A DNA stretch of 64,000 bases from Branchipolynoe longqiensis (taxonomy: Eukaryota; Annelida; Polychaeta; Phyllodocida; Polynoidae), in contig CM059199.1 of assembly GCA_030323885.1 (NCBI GenBank), forward strand, positions 41,114,590 to 41,178,589, in the 5' to 3' direction. The translations under genes and the position numbers were made by a program. Positions 34,325 to 43,784 of the stretch are shown here, piece after piece. The notes below the pieces were generated by a model. It was not told the DNA's origin. It did not search any database and saw nothing but the letters and a program-made list of their open reading frames with translations. Position 1 is the first letter of the stretch, and each line of letters opens with the position of its first letter.

Positions 34325-34978
34325 ACTTGAAATTTGATACTTGTCGCTTCCTAGCCAGTAGATAGAGGATTCACCCGGTACTCGCAGTACATGGGTGAAC
34401 GACAACGTAGTCTAAATACGGGTGAAAATAGCTTTTGTATGGAACAGGGAGTAGAATGCCTGCCTCCAGTATCAAATGGATACTTATATAGGCACAGAGT
34501 TGGTGAAATGGGAGAGAATGCAAAAAGACAAGATGGCGGCCACAGAACGCCATCGATTTCACTTTTAAATCTTATTAAACTAGATATTATATTATATTTT
34601 TCAACTCAAAGGTAGCGGGGCTATCAATAAGAATAATTGTTGCTTCTTAGATTGTGAAATTAGGCTCTCAATTCTTTGACCCGCATTTTCAACCGTTTTT
34701 ATATAGGGTTGGTATTCAGCCGTGTACTGCGAGTACCTGTTGAATCCTTTATCTACCTAGCCAGGCGCTCAGCATTATTAGGATAGGGCAAGGACTGGTT
34801 GGCTCAGTCTCAGGATAACATGACTGAGTGGGATATCAGATCATGTTGCTGGCAGCCTGGTCACCCAGTGGGGCAGCATTATAAAGTCACCATGAGTGCG
34901 CACTGTCACAAGGTACCGACCTGTCCTGATATTACCATAGATGTTGCCAGGACGTAAAACTCCAACAACAACCAAACA
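34325..34978 (+). mobile_element. SINE interrupted by a MITE
   Basis: The SINE body starts acttgaaatttgatacttgt, is cut at 34358, and resumes at 34756 with cctagccaggcgctcagcat, running to the tail ccaacaacaaccaaac. The nine bases cctagccag are repeated on either side of the inserted element. The SINE head is absent. Confidence 0.88.
34359..34755. mobile_element. MULE-like MITE with 9-bp target duplication
   Basis: A 397-bp element beginning TAGATAGAGGATTCACC and ending with the inverse (tgaatcctttatcta). The ends carry a shared hairpin-like core, gtactcgcagtac. It is flanked by CCTAGCCAG at 34350-34358 and 34756-34764. The long inverted arms and 9-bp duplication fit Mutator-like elements. 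It has no transposase and shares its arms with 24658-25975. Confidence 0.85.
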
Positions 34979-35102
34979 GTCGGCCACAGAAGAACACCCC
35001 ACCCCCACCCCATCGACTCGCCCACGCCCCACTCCCCACTCCCGACCTCTATCCCCCAATCGCAGACAACCTCCAACCTACTCTCACTCCGCACCCACCT
35101 CA

Positions 35103-35126
35103 CCCCCCCCCCCCCCCCCCCCCCCC
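35103..35126. repeat. Poly-C tract
   Basis: An uninterrupted run of more than 20 C within a C-rich stretch that begins near 34990. Confidence 0.9.
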
Positions 35127-35210
35127 ACCCTGACACATATATCGAGCTTGTTTGTGAAAGCAGGTAGGAGTTTTCTTGTTAAAGAATATTTATTCTCTGA
35201 AAACTCTGCA

Positions 35211-35755
35211 CCGGACGGGGTGACCGAATCGGTAGAGCGCAAGCCTCCCATGCTGGAGATCGGGAGTTTTAAATGCACAGGTTCGAACCTGGTCGAGTCA
35301 AGCCAATGACCTATCAAATTGATACTTATCACTTCCTAGCCTGGTGCTTGGCATTAATAGGATATGGCAAGGACTGGTTAGTTCAGGGTCAGGATAATGT
35401 GACTTAGTGGGATATCGTGTCATGGTGCCTGGTGGCCTGGCCTGCTAGTGGGGCGGCACTATGAATTTGAAACTTGTGACAGTGCGCACTCATGTTGACT
35501 TTATAGTGCTGCCCTTTGAGAAATCATGCCACCAGGACCAGGACCCGATATCCCACTCAGTTCCATTATTCTGACACTAAACCAACCAGTCATTTCCCTA
35601 TCCTATTAATGCCGAGCACCAGGCTAGGAACCGATAAGTATCAATTTTTATGTCATTGTTGTGACTCGACCTGGGTTCAAACGCATGGGTTCGAATCCCA
35701 CGATCTACCAAAATGGGAGACAGACGCTCAACTCATTCGGGCCATCCCGTCTGGT
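35211..35755. mobile_element. Two SINEs in inverted arrangement
   Basis: A plus-strand head II copy (35211-35465, 3'-truncated at ggggcggcactatgaa) meets a minus-strand head I copy (35466-35755, ending catcccgtctggt). A ~57-bp sequence beside the pair is duplicated: agttttcttgttaaagaata at 35169 and agttttcttgttaaataata at 35770. Confidence 0.8.
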
Positions 35756-36024
35756 CTGTGAGAGCAGGCAGTTTTCTTGTTAAATAATATTTTATTCTCT
35801 GAAGGCTATGCAATCCCTCTGTGAAGACGCCATTAACACAGCACACAGTGGGCGTTTTTTTTTCAATTGTTTTATTTATGGAATTGTTTTCTTCGTTGTG
35901 GTGGGAGGCCAAGGGTGTGGGGGCGATAATCGGTGCTTTTGCCCCTAAAAAGAGCTACTTGGCAGCCACACTGAGCGTGAGCCGATTTAGAGCAACAATC
36001 AGGGCTGCAACATAAACAACTGCC

Positions 36025-36115
36025 GGGTGGGTGGGTGGTGGGGCAGGGGGAAGGGGGCGGTCGGGGGTGGGGGGCAGAGGGAAGGGGGCGGTGGGGGGGG
36101 GAGGAGGGAGGGACA
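36025..36115. repeat. G-rich tract
   Basis: gggtgggtgg, ggggcaggggg and similar words with G4-forming potential. Confidence 0.8.
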
Positions 36116-36330
36116 ACCTCTTTCCACGAGTGGCGCACGAAAGAGAAATGTCAAGAAAAAGACCTAACCACATTTCTTGATCCTGCCCTTGAGCTGCACC
36201 GAGATCGAGCCTGCATAACCCTTTCAGAACTCGGGTAAAATCATAGCGGGGAGGTCCTTTCTCTCATTTCACACACTGGCTATTTATCACCCTAGAACTC
36301 CCTCTCTGAATTAGTCACATTAGCTAGTTT

Positions 36331-36633
36331 TGCCCCTGCCTTGCAGAGTTGTAAACCACTGCCTTGTGGTACAGGTTCTGGACAGAACCGAAGGCTAAGG
36401 GAGCAAACCCTGAACAGAAAACCATGTCACTGTGGCACCATTAAGGGCGGTTGATGTATGGAACTCCCAACATCTCCCGACCAGCCACTGCAGGGACAAA
36501 TAGTTTTGCGCCTGTCTTGACATGTTGTTGCCAGTGTGAAACCTCTATTTGCTCCCCGAGAGAGTGCCGCTGGTAACTTGCAAAAGCCAGCAGCACTTCA
36601 ACACTTTTGCAGGCAGCTTTCATGAAATGTACA
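36331..36633. repeat. Dispersed repeat, copy 1 (partner at 56571)
   Basis: Closely matches 56571-56871 from gttgtaaaccactgccttgt to gcaggcagctttcatgaaat. On the minus strand both copies share a 60-codon frame starting MKAACKSVEVLLAFASYQ and stopping after NRP. The conserved stop argues that it is either a short ORF or noncoding. Family unknown. Confidence 0.7.
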
Positions 36634-36879
36634 GCCGCACAGCTAGTTTCACATTAAATTCCATTATACATTTAATAGTTGGGCCAAATTGTTTCAGTGC
36701 ATGAAAAATAGTACCCATTTCAGTCAAAATCAAGCGGCGTGGAAGTGGAATTCTATCGACCAGACAACATTTTTAGCAAAAGCAGACGATAATGGGAAGA
36801 GAGTGGTTAAATACAGCAGTGCTCACTTTGGCGCTCATTTGCTCCAGATGTGGCAAACACTACCGGCCCCATGATGCTG

Positions 36880-37475
36880 TTTGGTTTGGCTGGGGTTTCT
36901 GTGAGTAGGTAGAGCCGTTATCCTTATATAACTCTAGATTTCGCTGAAACCTCATAATATGTATGCAACCTATTTAGCTCACGGAGACTGTAGACTTTTT
37001 AGTTACATCAATTACAGCTGCATAATCAAACTTTTCTTTATTCTATTTTAGTGAATGGAGTTTATTCATTGAATAATGTATTTTGTCAGTACCAGGGCAC
37101 GCGTTTTCCAGCCATTAAAATAGTAAAATTGTTTGATACATGAAGGAAAGTATCAGTTTTAAAAGTAAACTGCATACAATGGCAGTTGGATGATAAAAGT
37201 ATTATGAAAGTGGTCAAAATGCATTACATTGCATTGGATGGTTCCAGAATTCTCTTTCATTAATTATATATATATATAAATAGTACAGGTGTGTATGGGC
37301 TTTCAGGCAGTAACAGAGTGAGCAGCCGGTGGAATCAGTGGGGTATATATCACAGGTGGGGAGGCTGGTGGAATAGCCAAACCCCTCCCAGCGGGTTCGT
37401 CGAACCGGCGGGAGGGGGCAGCACCATGCGATTCCTACATCCGCATATACTTAGTATATACGTTGGTATATATAT
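36880..37475. other. No feature recognised
   Basis: AT-rich sequence with a short TA microsatellite near 37270 and again at 37468-37478. No gene or classified repeat. Confidence 0.5.
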
Positions 37476-37477
37476 AT

Positions 37478-37734
37478 GAGACAGTCTCAAAAGGTGCTAA
37501 GCAATATGGGACAAAACTTTGTCCATTGTAATGATCAAAATACTATCTGCTTATGGATTTGCTCAGGATAAACTGATTTGTTTTTTACATGTGTTTCATA
37601 ATCCCAATAGAATACATATTGATTTGAAGCAAATGTCCTTGTGTTTTCAGTGTAACCGTTTGTGTGCTGTTTTGTGTCAATCGTTACAATGGACAAAAAA
37701 AAAAGAAGAGTTATCGCCTTTTGAGACAGGCTCA
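37478..37734. mobile_element. MITE with ~60-bp inverted arms in TATATA
   Basis: The left arm contains gagacagtctcaaaaggtgc and ttgtccattgtaatgat, and the right arm is its inverse (gttacaatggacaaa, then ccttttgagacaggctc). TATATA flanks both ends, consistent with TA target use. It has no coding frame of transposase size. Confidence 0.75.
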
Positions 37735-37920
37735 TATATATATATTGACCGAAGCCTATGGTGTCAACATTGTTGATATACTTGCCAAGAGTAATTTGGG
37801 ATGTTTTCACTTCAACTATCTAAACAAAGATTTGTTAAATGGCCCCCAATGTTGGCATTGTGTTTAGTTCGAAGGCAATGACTCACGCTCTGCCCATCGC
37901 CACCCTGATCGACTCACAGG

Positions 37921-38268
37921 GGCCCAGACGGGATTGCCCAATGAGTTAGAACGTCCGTCTCCCATGTTGTTAGACCATGGGGTCGTGGCTTCGAACCCTG
38001 GTCGAGTCAAACCAATGACTTAAAAATGTATACTTGTCGCTTGCTAGCCAGGCGCTTGGCATTATTAGGATAGGGCAAGGACTGGTGTGCTCAGTGTCAG
38101 GATAATGTGACTGAGTGGGATATCAGGTCATGGTGCAGGTGGCCTGGTCTCCCAGTGGGGCAGCACTATAAAGTCGACATGAGTGCGCACTGTCACAAGT
38201 CGGTATCCGTCCTGATATGACCTTAGATGTTGCTAGGATGTAAAACAACAACACACAAACAAACAAAC
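37921..38268 (+). mobile_element. tRNA-derived SINE, head type I, with target duplication
   Basis: Full-length copy with head attgcccaatgagttagaac and B box cttcgaaccctgg, body, and tail acaacaacacacaaacaaac. The 13-bp repeats ATCGACTCACAGG lie at 37908-37920 and 38269-38281. Confidence 0.95.
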
Positions 38269-38463
38269 ATCGACTCACAGGTGGACCGGCGGCTTCTGCC
38301 CGTCCACCCAAGTCGTGGTATCGGGCTTTCACACCAGGGCACTGCTGTATTAAGCTAGTTGGCCACAAGCCATTGCCAGTTCTCACTAAGATGGGGTCCT
38401 GTCCACCCTGCACTCATACTACTTCCGTGTACTCATCCACCCACACGGACTACTACATCCTTG

Positions 38464-38815
38464 ACCAGGCGGAATGGGCGAATGAGTTGAGAGTTGTCTC
38501 CCGTCTTGGTAGATCGTGGCGTTCAAACCCATGGCATCAAACCCTGGTCGAGTCAAACCAATGACTTAAAAATGTTAACATTGCCGCATCATAGCCAGGT
38601 GTTTGGCACTATTTGGATAGCGCAAGGACTGGTTGGTTCACTGTCAGGATAATGTGACTGAGTGGGATATCAGGTCCTGTTGATTGTGGCCTGGTCTGTC
38701 AGTGGGGCAGCACTATACAGTCATCAGGAGTGTGCACTGTTACAAGTCGGTACCCGTCCTGAAATGACCTTAGATGTTGCCAGGATGTAAAGCTTCGACA
38801 ATCAATGAACCAACT
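38464..38815 (+). mobile_element. tRNA-derived SINE, head type I
   Basis: Full-length, more diverged: head aatgggcgaatgagttgaga, a small duplication around the B box (ttcaaacccatggcatcaaa), and tail cttcgacaatcaatgaacca. Confidence 0.85.
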
Positions 38816-38929
38816 ACATACTTATAAGTTATATTCATAGGCTGGGCCCCAACACAACTCTCAACCCGGATTTGAAAATACACCTGTTCGATACACACAC
38901 CGCCCTTTTCAGTTGTTCCTTATCAAATC

Positions 38930-39065
38930 AGGCACTTAACAATTAAATAACCTTCAAACTAGATTACAACGATCAATCCAATGTATTGATCTCAGATAAT
39001 TGCAGAAACTAAAAACCATCGGACTATTCTATGCTACTGTAGTGGAATAGTCCGTATGACTATAA
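38930..39065. mobile_element. Possible decayed TTAA-MITE relative
   Basis: Contains tgatctcagataattgcaga and aaccatcggactattctatg, which resemble the inverse of the TTAA MITE at 61347-61673. Ends are not preserved. Confidence 0.35.
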
Positions 39066-39099
39066 GTGATTTCAAATTGGCATCAACATTCTGTATTGG

Positions 39100-39612
39100 C
39101 CATTTGGAATTCCTCTACAATCCCACTCAGAATATTGTGTATGCCTTCACGCATCTAGAATCATGTCTTGTGATTGTGCCATGACAGGAATGGGTGGTTG
39201 AATGTACACAAGTACTGCCTCTACAAGCCCACTCAGATTATTGTGTATGCCTTTACGCATCTAGAATGAAGTCTTCTGATTTTTCCATGACATGAATGGG
39301 TGCTTGGACGTACACAATCACTGCCTCCATAACCACACTCAGATTGTTGTGTATGACTACATGCATCTAGAATCATGTCTTGTGACTGTGCCATGGCAGG
39401 AATGGGTATGTAGACATAGACAACTATTGCCTCTACCAGCCCACTCAAATTATTATGTTCACATACGCATATCTAGAATCATGTCTCCTGCTTATGACAT
39501 GACAGGAATGGTGGGTTGGAAGTACATGAGTATTGCCTCTAGCAGCCCACTGAAATTATTATATGCGCCTACACGCAACTAGAATCACATTATTGATTGT
39601 GCCATGACAGAC
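39100..39612. repeat. ~106-bp tandem repeat, five units
   Basis: Each unit carries gcatctagaatcatgtcttg and gccatgacaggaatgggt followed by gcctctacaagcccactcag. Spacing is 105-110 bp. The open frames on both strands are not in phase across units. Confidence 0.85.
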
Positions 39613-39844
39613 CAATGTATAACAAAATGTATAACAAATGTAATGTACAACAAAAGCATATTTATCTTTATGCGGTTTTGAGTGCATTTAAACCAAATCA
39701 TTGTTAAGACTGTCAGTTATTCGAGGGAATGGGGAGTGGTTCGCAGCAAGCTTCGGCTAATATTACTATATTAGACTGTAAAATATCAGCTGCAGCATGT
39801 GATGAAGTGGATGGCAAACGTCGGAAACTGCCATTAACTCTGCA

Positions 39845-40475
39845 TGGATAGAGGTATATATCACGCACCGAGAGAGGGGTGGAGGGTGGGGAGCGGTGAG
39901 AGGGAGAGAGGGGAGACAGGGGAGACAGGGAGAAGATGGAGAGAGAGGGAGAGGGAGAGAGAGGGAGGGAGAGACAGGGAGCGAGGGAGAAGAGGGAGAG
40001 AGAGGGAGACATGGAGAGAGGGGGAGATAGGGGAGAGGGGGAGAGAGAGGGGGAGAGGGGGGGGCGGATATAGGGAGATAGGGAGAGAGAGGGAGACACA
40101 TGGAGAGGGAGAGAGAGGGGGAGGGAGAGAGAGGGATAGTAAGAGAGAGGGAGGGGGAGCGAGGGAGAGGGAGAAAGAGAGCAAGGGGGAGAGGGAGAGA
40201 ATGGGAGAAATGTGGAAATAGAATGGGAGAGAGGGAGAGAAATGGGAAGAGGATGAGCGGGAGAGATCTGGACACGGAGAGAAGAGATAGAAAAATGAAG
40301 GAGAGGGATATAGCGAGGAAGAGAAGGACAGGGGAGAACACGAGAGCGGGGCAGGGGAGAGATAAACTGATGGAGAGGCAGAGTCTGAAGGAGCGGAAAG
40401 TTAGAGAGTCTGATAGCAGGAGAGAGAGGGAGAGAAGGACAAATGGGAGGTGTAGGTAAAGAAGGGGGACAGAAG
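39845..40475. repeat. GA-rich polypurine tract, ~630 bp
   Basis: Nearly pure A/G on the plus strand, built from gagagaggga and ggggagaga variants. The long frames on both strands (Arg/Glu/Gly or Pro/Ser/Leu only) are compositional artefacts. Mirror-like stretches could form triplex DNA. Confidence 0.92.
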
Positions 40476-40799
40476 AAGGAAAGGAGGGACATGAGGGACA
40501 GGAAGGAAAGGAGTGAGGGAGCTAGGACAGAAGCAAGAAGAAATGGTAAGTGAGAGATGGAGAGGGGAAGAAAGAGAAAGCAGAGTCTTGAGTTGGTCTT
40601 GCACCATCATTCTACCCACAATCTGCGCATTCGCCTCCCCCCTCTCCGCGCTCCAGACCCCCCCCCCCCCATCCCACTACACACCAATATATTGTCCTGC
40701 CGCTCTAGACTGGCACCACTTGATCCCATGTCTAAGCCTAGTCTGATCTCAGGCGCCCGTCGGCCCCGATCTGCGCGTGCGCAGGCCAGCCCAGCCTGG

Positions 40800-40985
40800 C
40801 GACCTAGCCCGGCCTAGCTCGGCCCAGCCCAACCCGGCCCGGCCCGGCCCAACCCAACCCAACCAAAGCCAACCAAACCCGGCCCGGCCCGGCCCGGCCC
40901 GGGAGAGAGGGAGAGAAATGCCAGTCCCGGCCCGGCCCGGCCCGGCCCGGCCCGGCCCGGCCCCGACCCCACCCGCCCCGACCCC
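40800..40985. repeat. GGCCC pentamer repeat
   Basis: Repeated cccggcccgg and cccaacccaacc pentamers, with a short gagagaggga segment inside at about 40902-40915 like the upstream GA tract. Confidence 0.88.
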
Positions 40986-41089
40986 ACCCCACCCACCCCG
41001 CCCCGCCCTAACAGGTCCAGCTTTCCCAAGGCAAGACCTACCCAGTTTAGTCCAGACCCGTTTCTCTCAGACCAACCTGACTTAACTCC

Positions 41090-41462
41090 AAGTCCTAGCC
41101 CAAGTTCCAGTTCCAGGTCCAATCCAAGCCCCAGTCCCAGTCCCAGCTCCAGCTCCAGTCCCAGCCACAGCTCCAGTCACAGTTACAGGTCTAGTCCCAG
41201 CCTCAGTCCCAGCCACAGCTCGAGGTCCAGTCCCAGCTAGAGCGCCAGTCCGAGCCCCAGTCACAATTCCAAGTCTAGTCCTAGTCCCATTCCCAGTCCC
41301 AACCACAGCTCCAGGTCCCAGTCCCTACCACAGCTCCAGGTGCAGTCCCAGCCCCAGGCCAGCCGCTTCCCCATCCACATACCCAGCCACATCCCTGGCC
41401 GCATCCTCAGCCGCATCCCCATCCGCAGCCGCATCCCTGGACAAGGCTCCAACCCCAGCCCT
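41090..41462. repeat. CCAGTC hexamer repeat
   Basis: Degenerate hexamers (cccagt, tccagt, ccacag, ccagcc, gcatcc) in tandem. Because the period is 6, frames remain open on the minus strand and give Gly/Thr-rich pseudo-proteins. Confidence 0.88.
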
Positions 41463-41469
41463 AGTTGAA

Positions 41470-41640
41470 TGAGCAAGCAAGCCCATTTGTCAGCGCAACA
41501 CATAGGCTGCTCTTTCCAATAAGCAGCGAAGGGTCTTTTATATGCAACCCACAGACAGCACAACACATACCACAGCCTTTGATGAACCAGTTGTGGACAG
41601 GCAGACGCTCTACTGCCTGAGCTATGTTCCGCTCCATCCC
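41470..41640 (-). mobile_element. Second SINE family, copy with tRNA-like head
   Basis: Read on the minus strand, the head contains atagctcaggcagtagagcg, a good A box. The body includes the inverse of cagcctttgatgaaccagtt and agcagcgaagggtctttta. From memory this resembles a SINE widespread in molluscs. Confidence 0.6.
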
Positions 41641-42356
41641 CTGCTTATTCAACTAACTGTAGTAGTCTGTACATGAGCTCCACTACCACGCTGTGGCGGC
41701 AGACATTACGCCACACACCTACCCAGTGACATTCAACTGCGCTATAGGTGGTGGCATGCTAGCCACCAGGCAGGGCCCCGGCTGGGCTGCTCGCTACTGC
41801 ATCTGGCTAGCACACCTCCGATCCACCTATGGAGGTGATGTCGGACCTAGCAAGTTAGGGGGCGGGTCAGTTGACTGTTGACGCCACGGAGAGGGGATAG
41901 ATTTAGCAATAAACCAGTTGAAGCGTACTGTCTCTGAATCTTGCCGTTCTTTCGTGTGTGCGTGACAAGGAGCAAACAACGATGGAATGGCTGACATCGG
42001 GCCTACCACATAACACACCAAAATAAATCAATAAATATATATAAATAAATAACAAAGATGTGAAGCTGCCTACATACCCACAACCACCGTCGCCCCTTAA
42101 CCCTCCCCCTCCTCCTCCCCCACACACATTCACACAAACACACACACACACATCCCAGACACACACATTCTAATGATCTCCACATGACCACCAACCTCTC
42201 TTTGCCCAACCACACTCTCCACCTTGATGTTGCCTTCCACGCCGTACTACCGACAGGCCCTGCGCCCGGAGAATGACCAACATTCACCCTCACCCCCACC
42301 CCACCCCACCCCACCCCACCCACTCGGGGGACTGGTCAGACTTGTCCATGGCCAAG

Positions 42357-42690
42357 TTGGTTGGTTGATTGTTGGAGTGTTATGTCCTGGCAACATCTAA
42401 GGTCATATCACGGTGGGTACCGAATTGTGACTGTGCAAACTCATGGTGACTTTATAGTGCTTCCCCAATGGGAAATCAGGCTGCCAGCACCATGAGCCAA
42501 TATTCCACTCAGTCACATTATCCTGACACTGACTTAACCAGTCCTAGCCCTATCGTATTAATGCGGAGCGCCTAGGTAGGAAGCGACAAGTATCATTTTT
42601 GTAAGCGATTGGTTTGAATCAACTGGAAATCAAACTCCTGAACTCCCACACGCCAGGCCCGTACTCTACCAATTCACCCATGACGCCCGG
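42357..42690 (-). mobile_element. tRNA-derived SINE, head type II
   Basis: Full-length minus-strand copy, tail ttggttggttgattgttgga and head ending ccatgacgcccgg. A ~38-bp imperfect duplication flanks it (cactcgggggactgg at 42321 and cactcggggtactgg at 42697), longer than an ordinary target duplication. Confidence 0.85.
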
Positions 42691-42740
42691 TCAACCACTC
42701 GGGGTACTGGACACACTTGTCCCCGGCCAACTTCAATCAA

Positions 42741-42995
42741 TCAATCCCTAGTTCCATCCTCTAGTCGAGGGTTGGATGCAATGGTTCTCCACTTGTCCCG
42801 ATGTTGTGCTGTTCTGATAGACTGTGAATAATTCAAGCCTGTCCACTGTGAAATATTTGTAAACCATGATGTTCTTGGTCTCCCTCTCCCTCTGCTGCCA
42901 TTCACCTTCCCTTCCAACAATGTACGGTATATTGAACTCTGACGAATGATGTGGCCAAAATAAATAAGTTTCTTTGTCTGTATAGTGGCAAACAA
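42741..42995 (-). pseudogene. LINE ORF2 C terminus
   Basis: Encodes KKLIYFGHIIRQSS, GRGRPRTSWF and QHRDKWRTIA, followed by a stop: the usual C-terminal signature after the thumb in a group of animal non-LTR retrotransposons (RK-rich GRGRPR followed by a W-containing block). It belongs to the same element as the RT on the opposite strand. 5'-truncated at the inversion junction. Confidence 0.85.
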
Positions 42996-43050
42996 GCTTT
43001 TCTTATTTTTAGTTTTTCTGATTTTTAATTTTTCTGAGAACTTCTTTGTT

Positions 43051-43740
43051 GGTGTACGACTCCCAAAGAAGCTAAAACCAACATTGTGTACTGAGTACAG
43101 AACACTAAGCCTGATGAGTCATATGTTGAAGATGATCCTGAAAATAATTTTACTGAGAAACAGACAGAAAATTGAAGAACAAATCAGTAACGTACAAAGT
43201 GGGTTTATATCTGGAAGAGGTACACATGAAGGGATTTTCAATATGAGAATGATTTGTGAACGTTATTGTGAAGTGAACCAGGATGTTTATGCCTGCTTTA
43301 TTGACTATGAGAAGGCCTTCGACCGAGTCAATCATGAACTGTTAATCAAATGTTTACAAGGTATTGGTGTCAATGGCAAAGACATTAAACTAATTGTGAA
43401 CTTATACTGGACACAACGTGCATTTATAAAAATGGAGCAGGGCCTATCGGATGAAGTTATGATTAAACGAGGAGTTCGACAGGGGTGTGTATTGTCACCA
43501 TGTCTATTTAACCTGTACACAGAGATGATTTTCAGACACATTGAAGATTGCAAGGGAGTGACAATAGGTGGCATGAACGTCAACAATCTTAGATATGCCG
43601 ATGACAGTGTAATACTAGCAGACAGTGAGAAAAACCTACAAGATATAGTGAATAGAATCAATAAAGCTGGAATACTATTCAACATGAAGATGAATGCCAG
43701 GAAGACCAAAACAATGGTTATAAGTAAAAAGACAGATAAA
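43051..43740 (+). pseudogene. LINE reverse transcriptase domain, inverted segment
   Basis: An open frame of about 230 codons covering RT blocks: RTLSLMSHMLKMILKI, VQSGFISGRGTHEGI, FIDYEKAFDRVNHELL (first catalytic Asp), GVRQGCVLSPCLFN and RYADDSVILAD (catalytic YADD), then KTKTMVISKK. The domain is intact in frame but has no ORF1, no endonuclease and no thumb/C terminus in continuity. The frame's upstream part (42985-43050) comes from across the junction. The RT looks recently active; clade not assigned. Confidence 0.9.
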
Positions 43741-43784
43741 CCGGCCAACTTAAGATCCCTAAATCATGGCCTCTAGTGGCGCGC

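Larger units (their letters stand above)
42734..43740 (-). mobile_element. Twin-primed LINE insertion with 11-bp target duplication
   Basis: One non-LTR insertion in two oppositely oriented parts. The 3' part is on the minus strand at 42734 to about 43000, with a (caat)n tail at its left edge. The 5' part is inverted, on the plus strand from about 43000 to 43740. Both are enclosed by CCGGCCAACTT at 42723-42733 and 43741-43751, which shows a single insertion event. Confidence 0.9.

Noticed and set aside
39713..40492. 259-codon Pro/Ser/Leu-rich frame and the opposite Arg/Glu/Gly-rich frame
   Set aside because: Both arise from the polypurine tract, where stop codons are rare in some phases.
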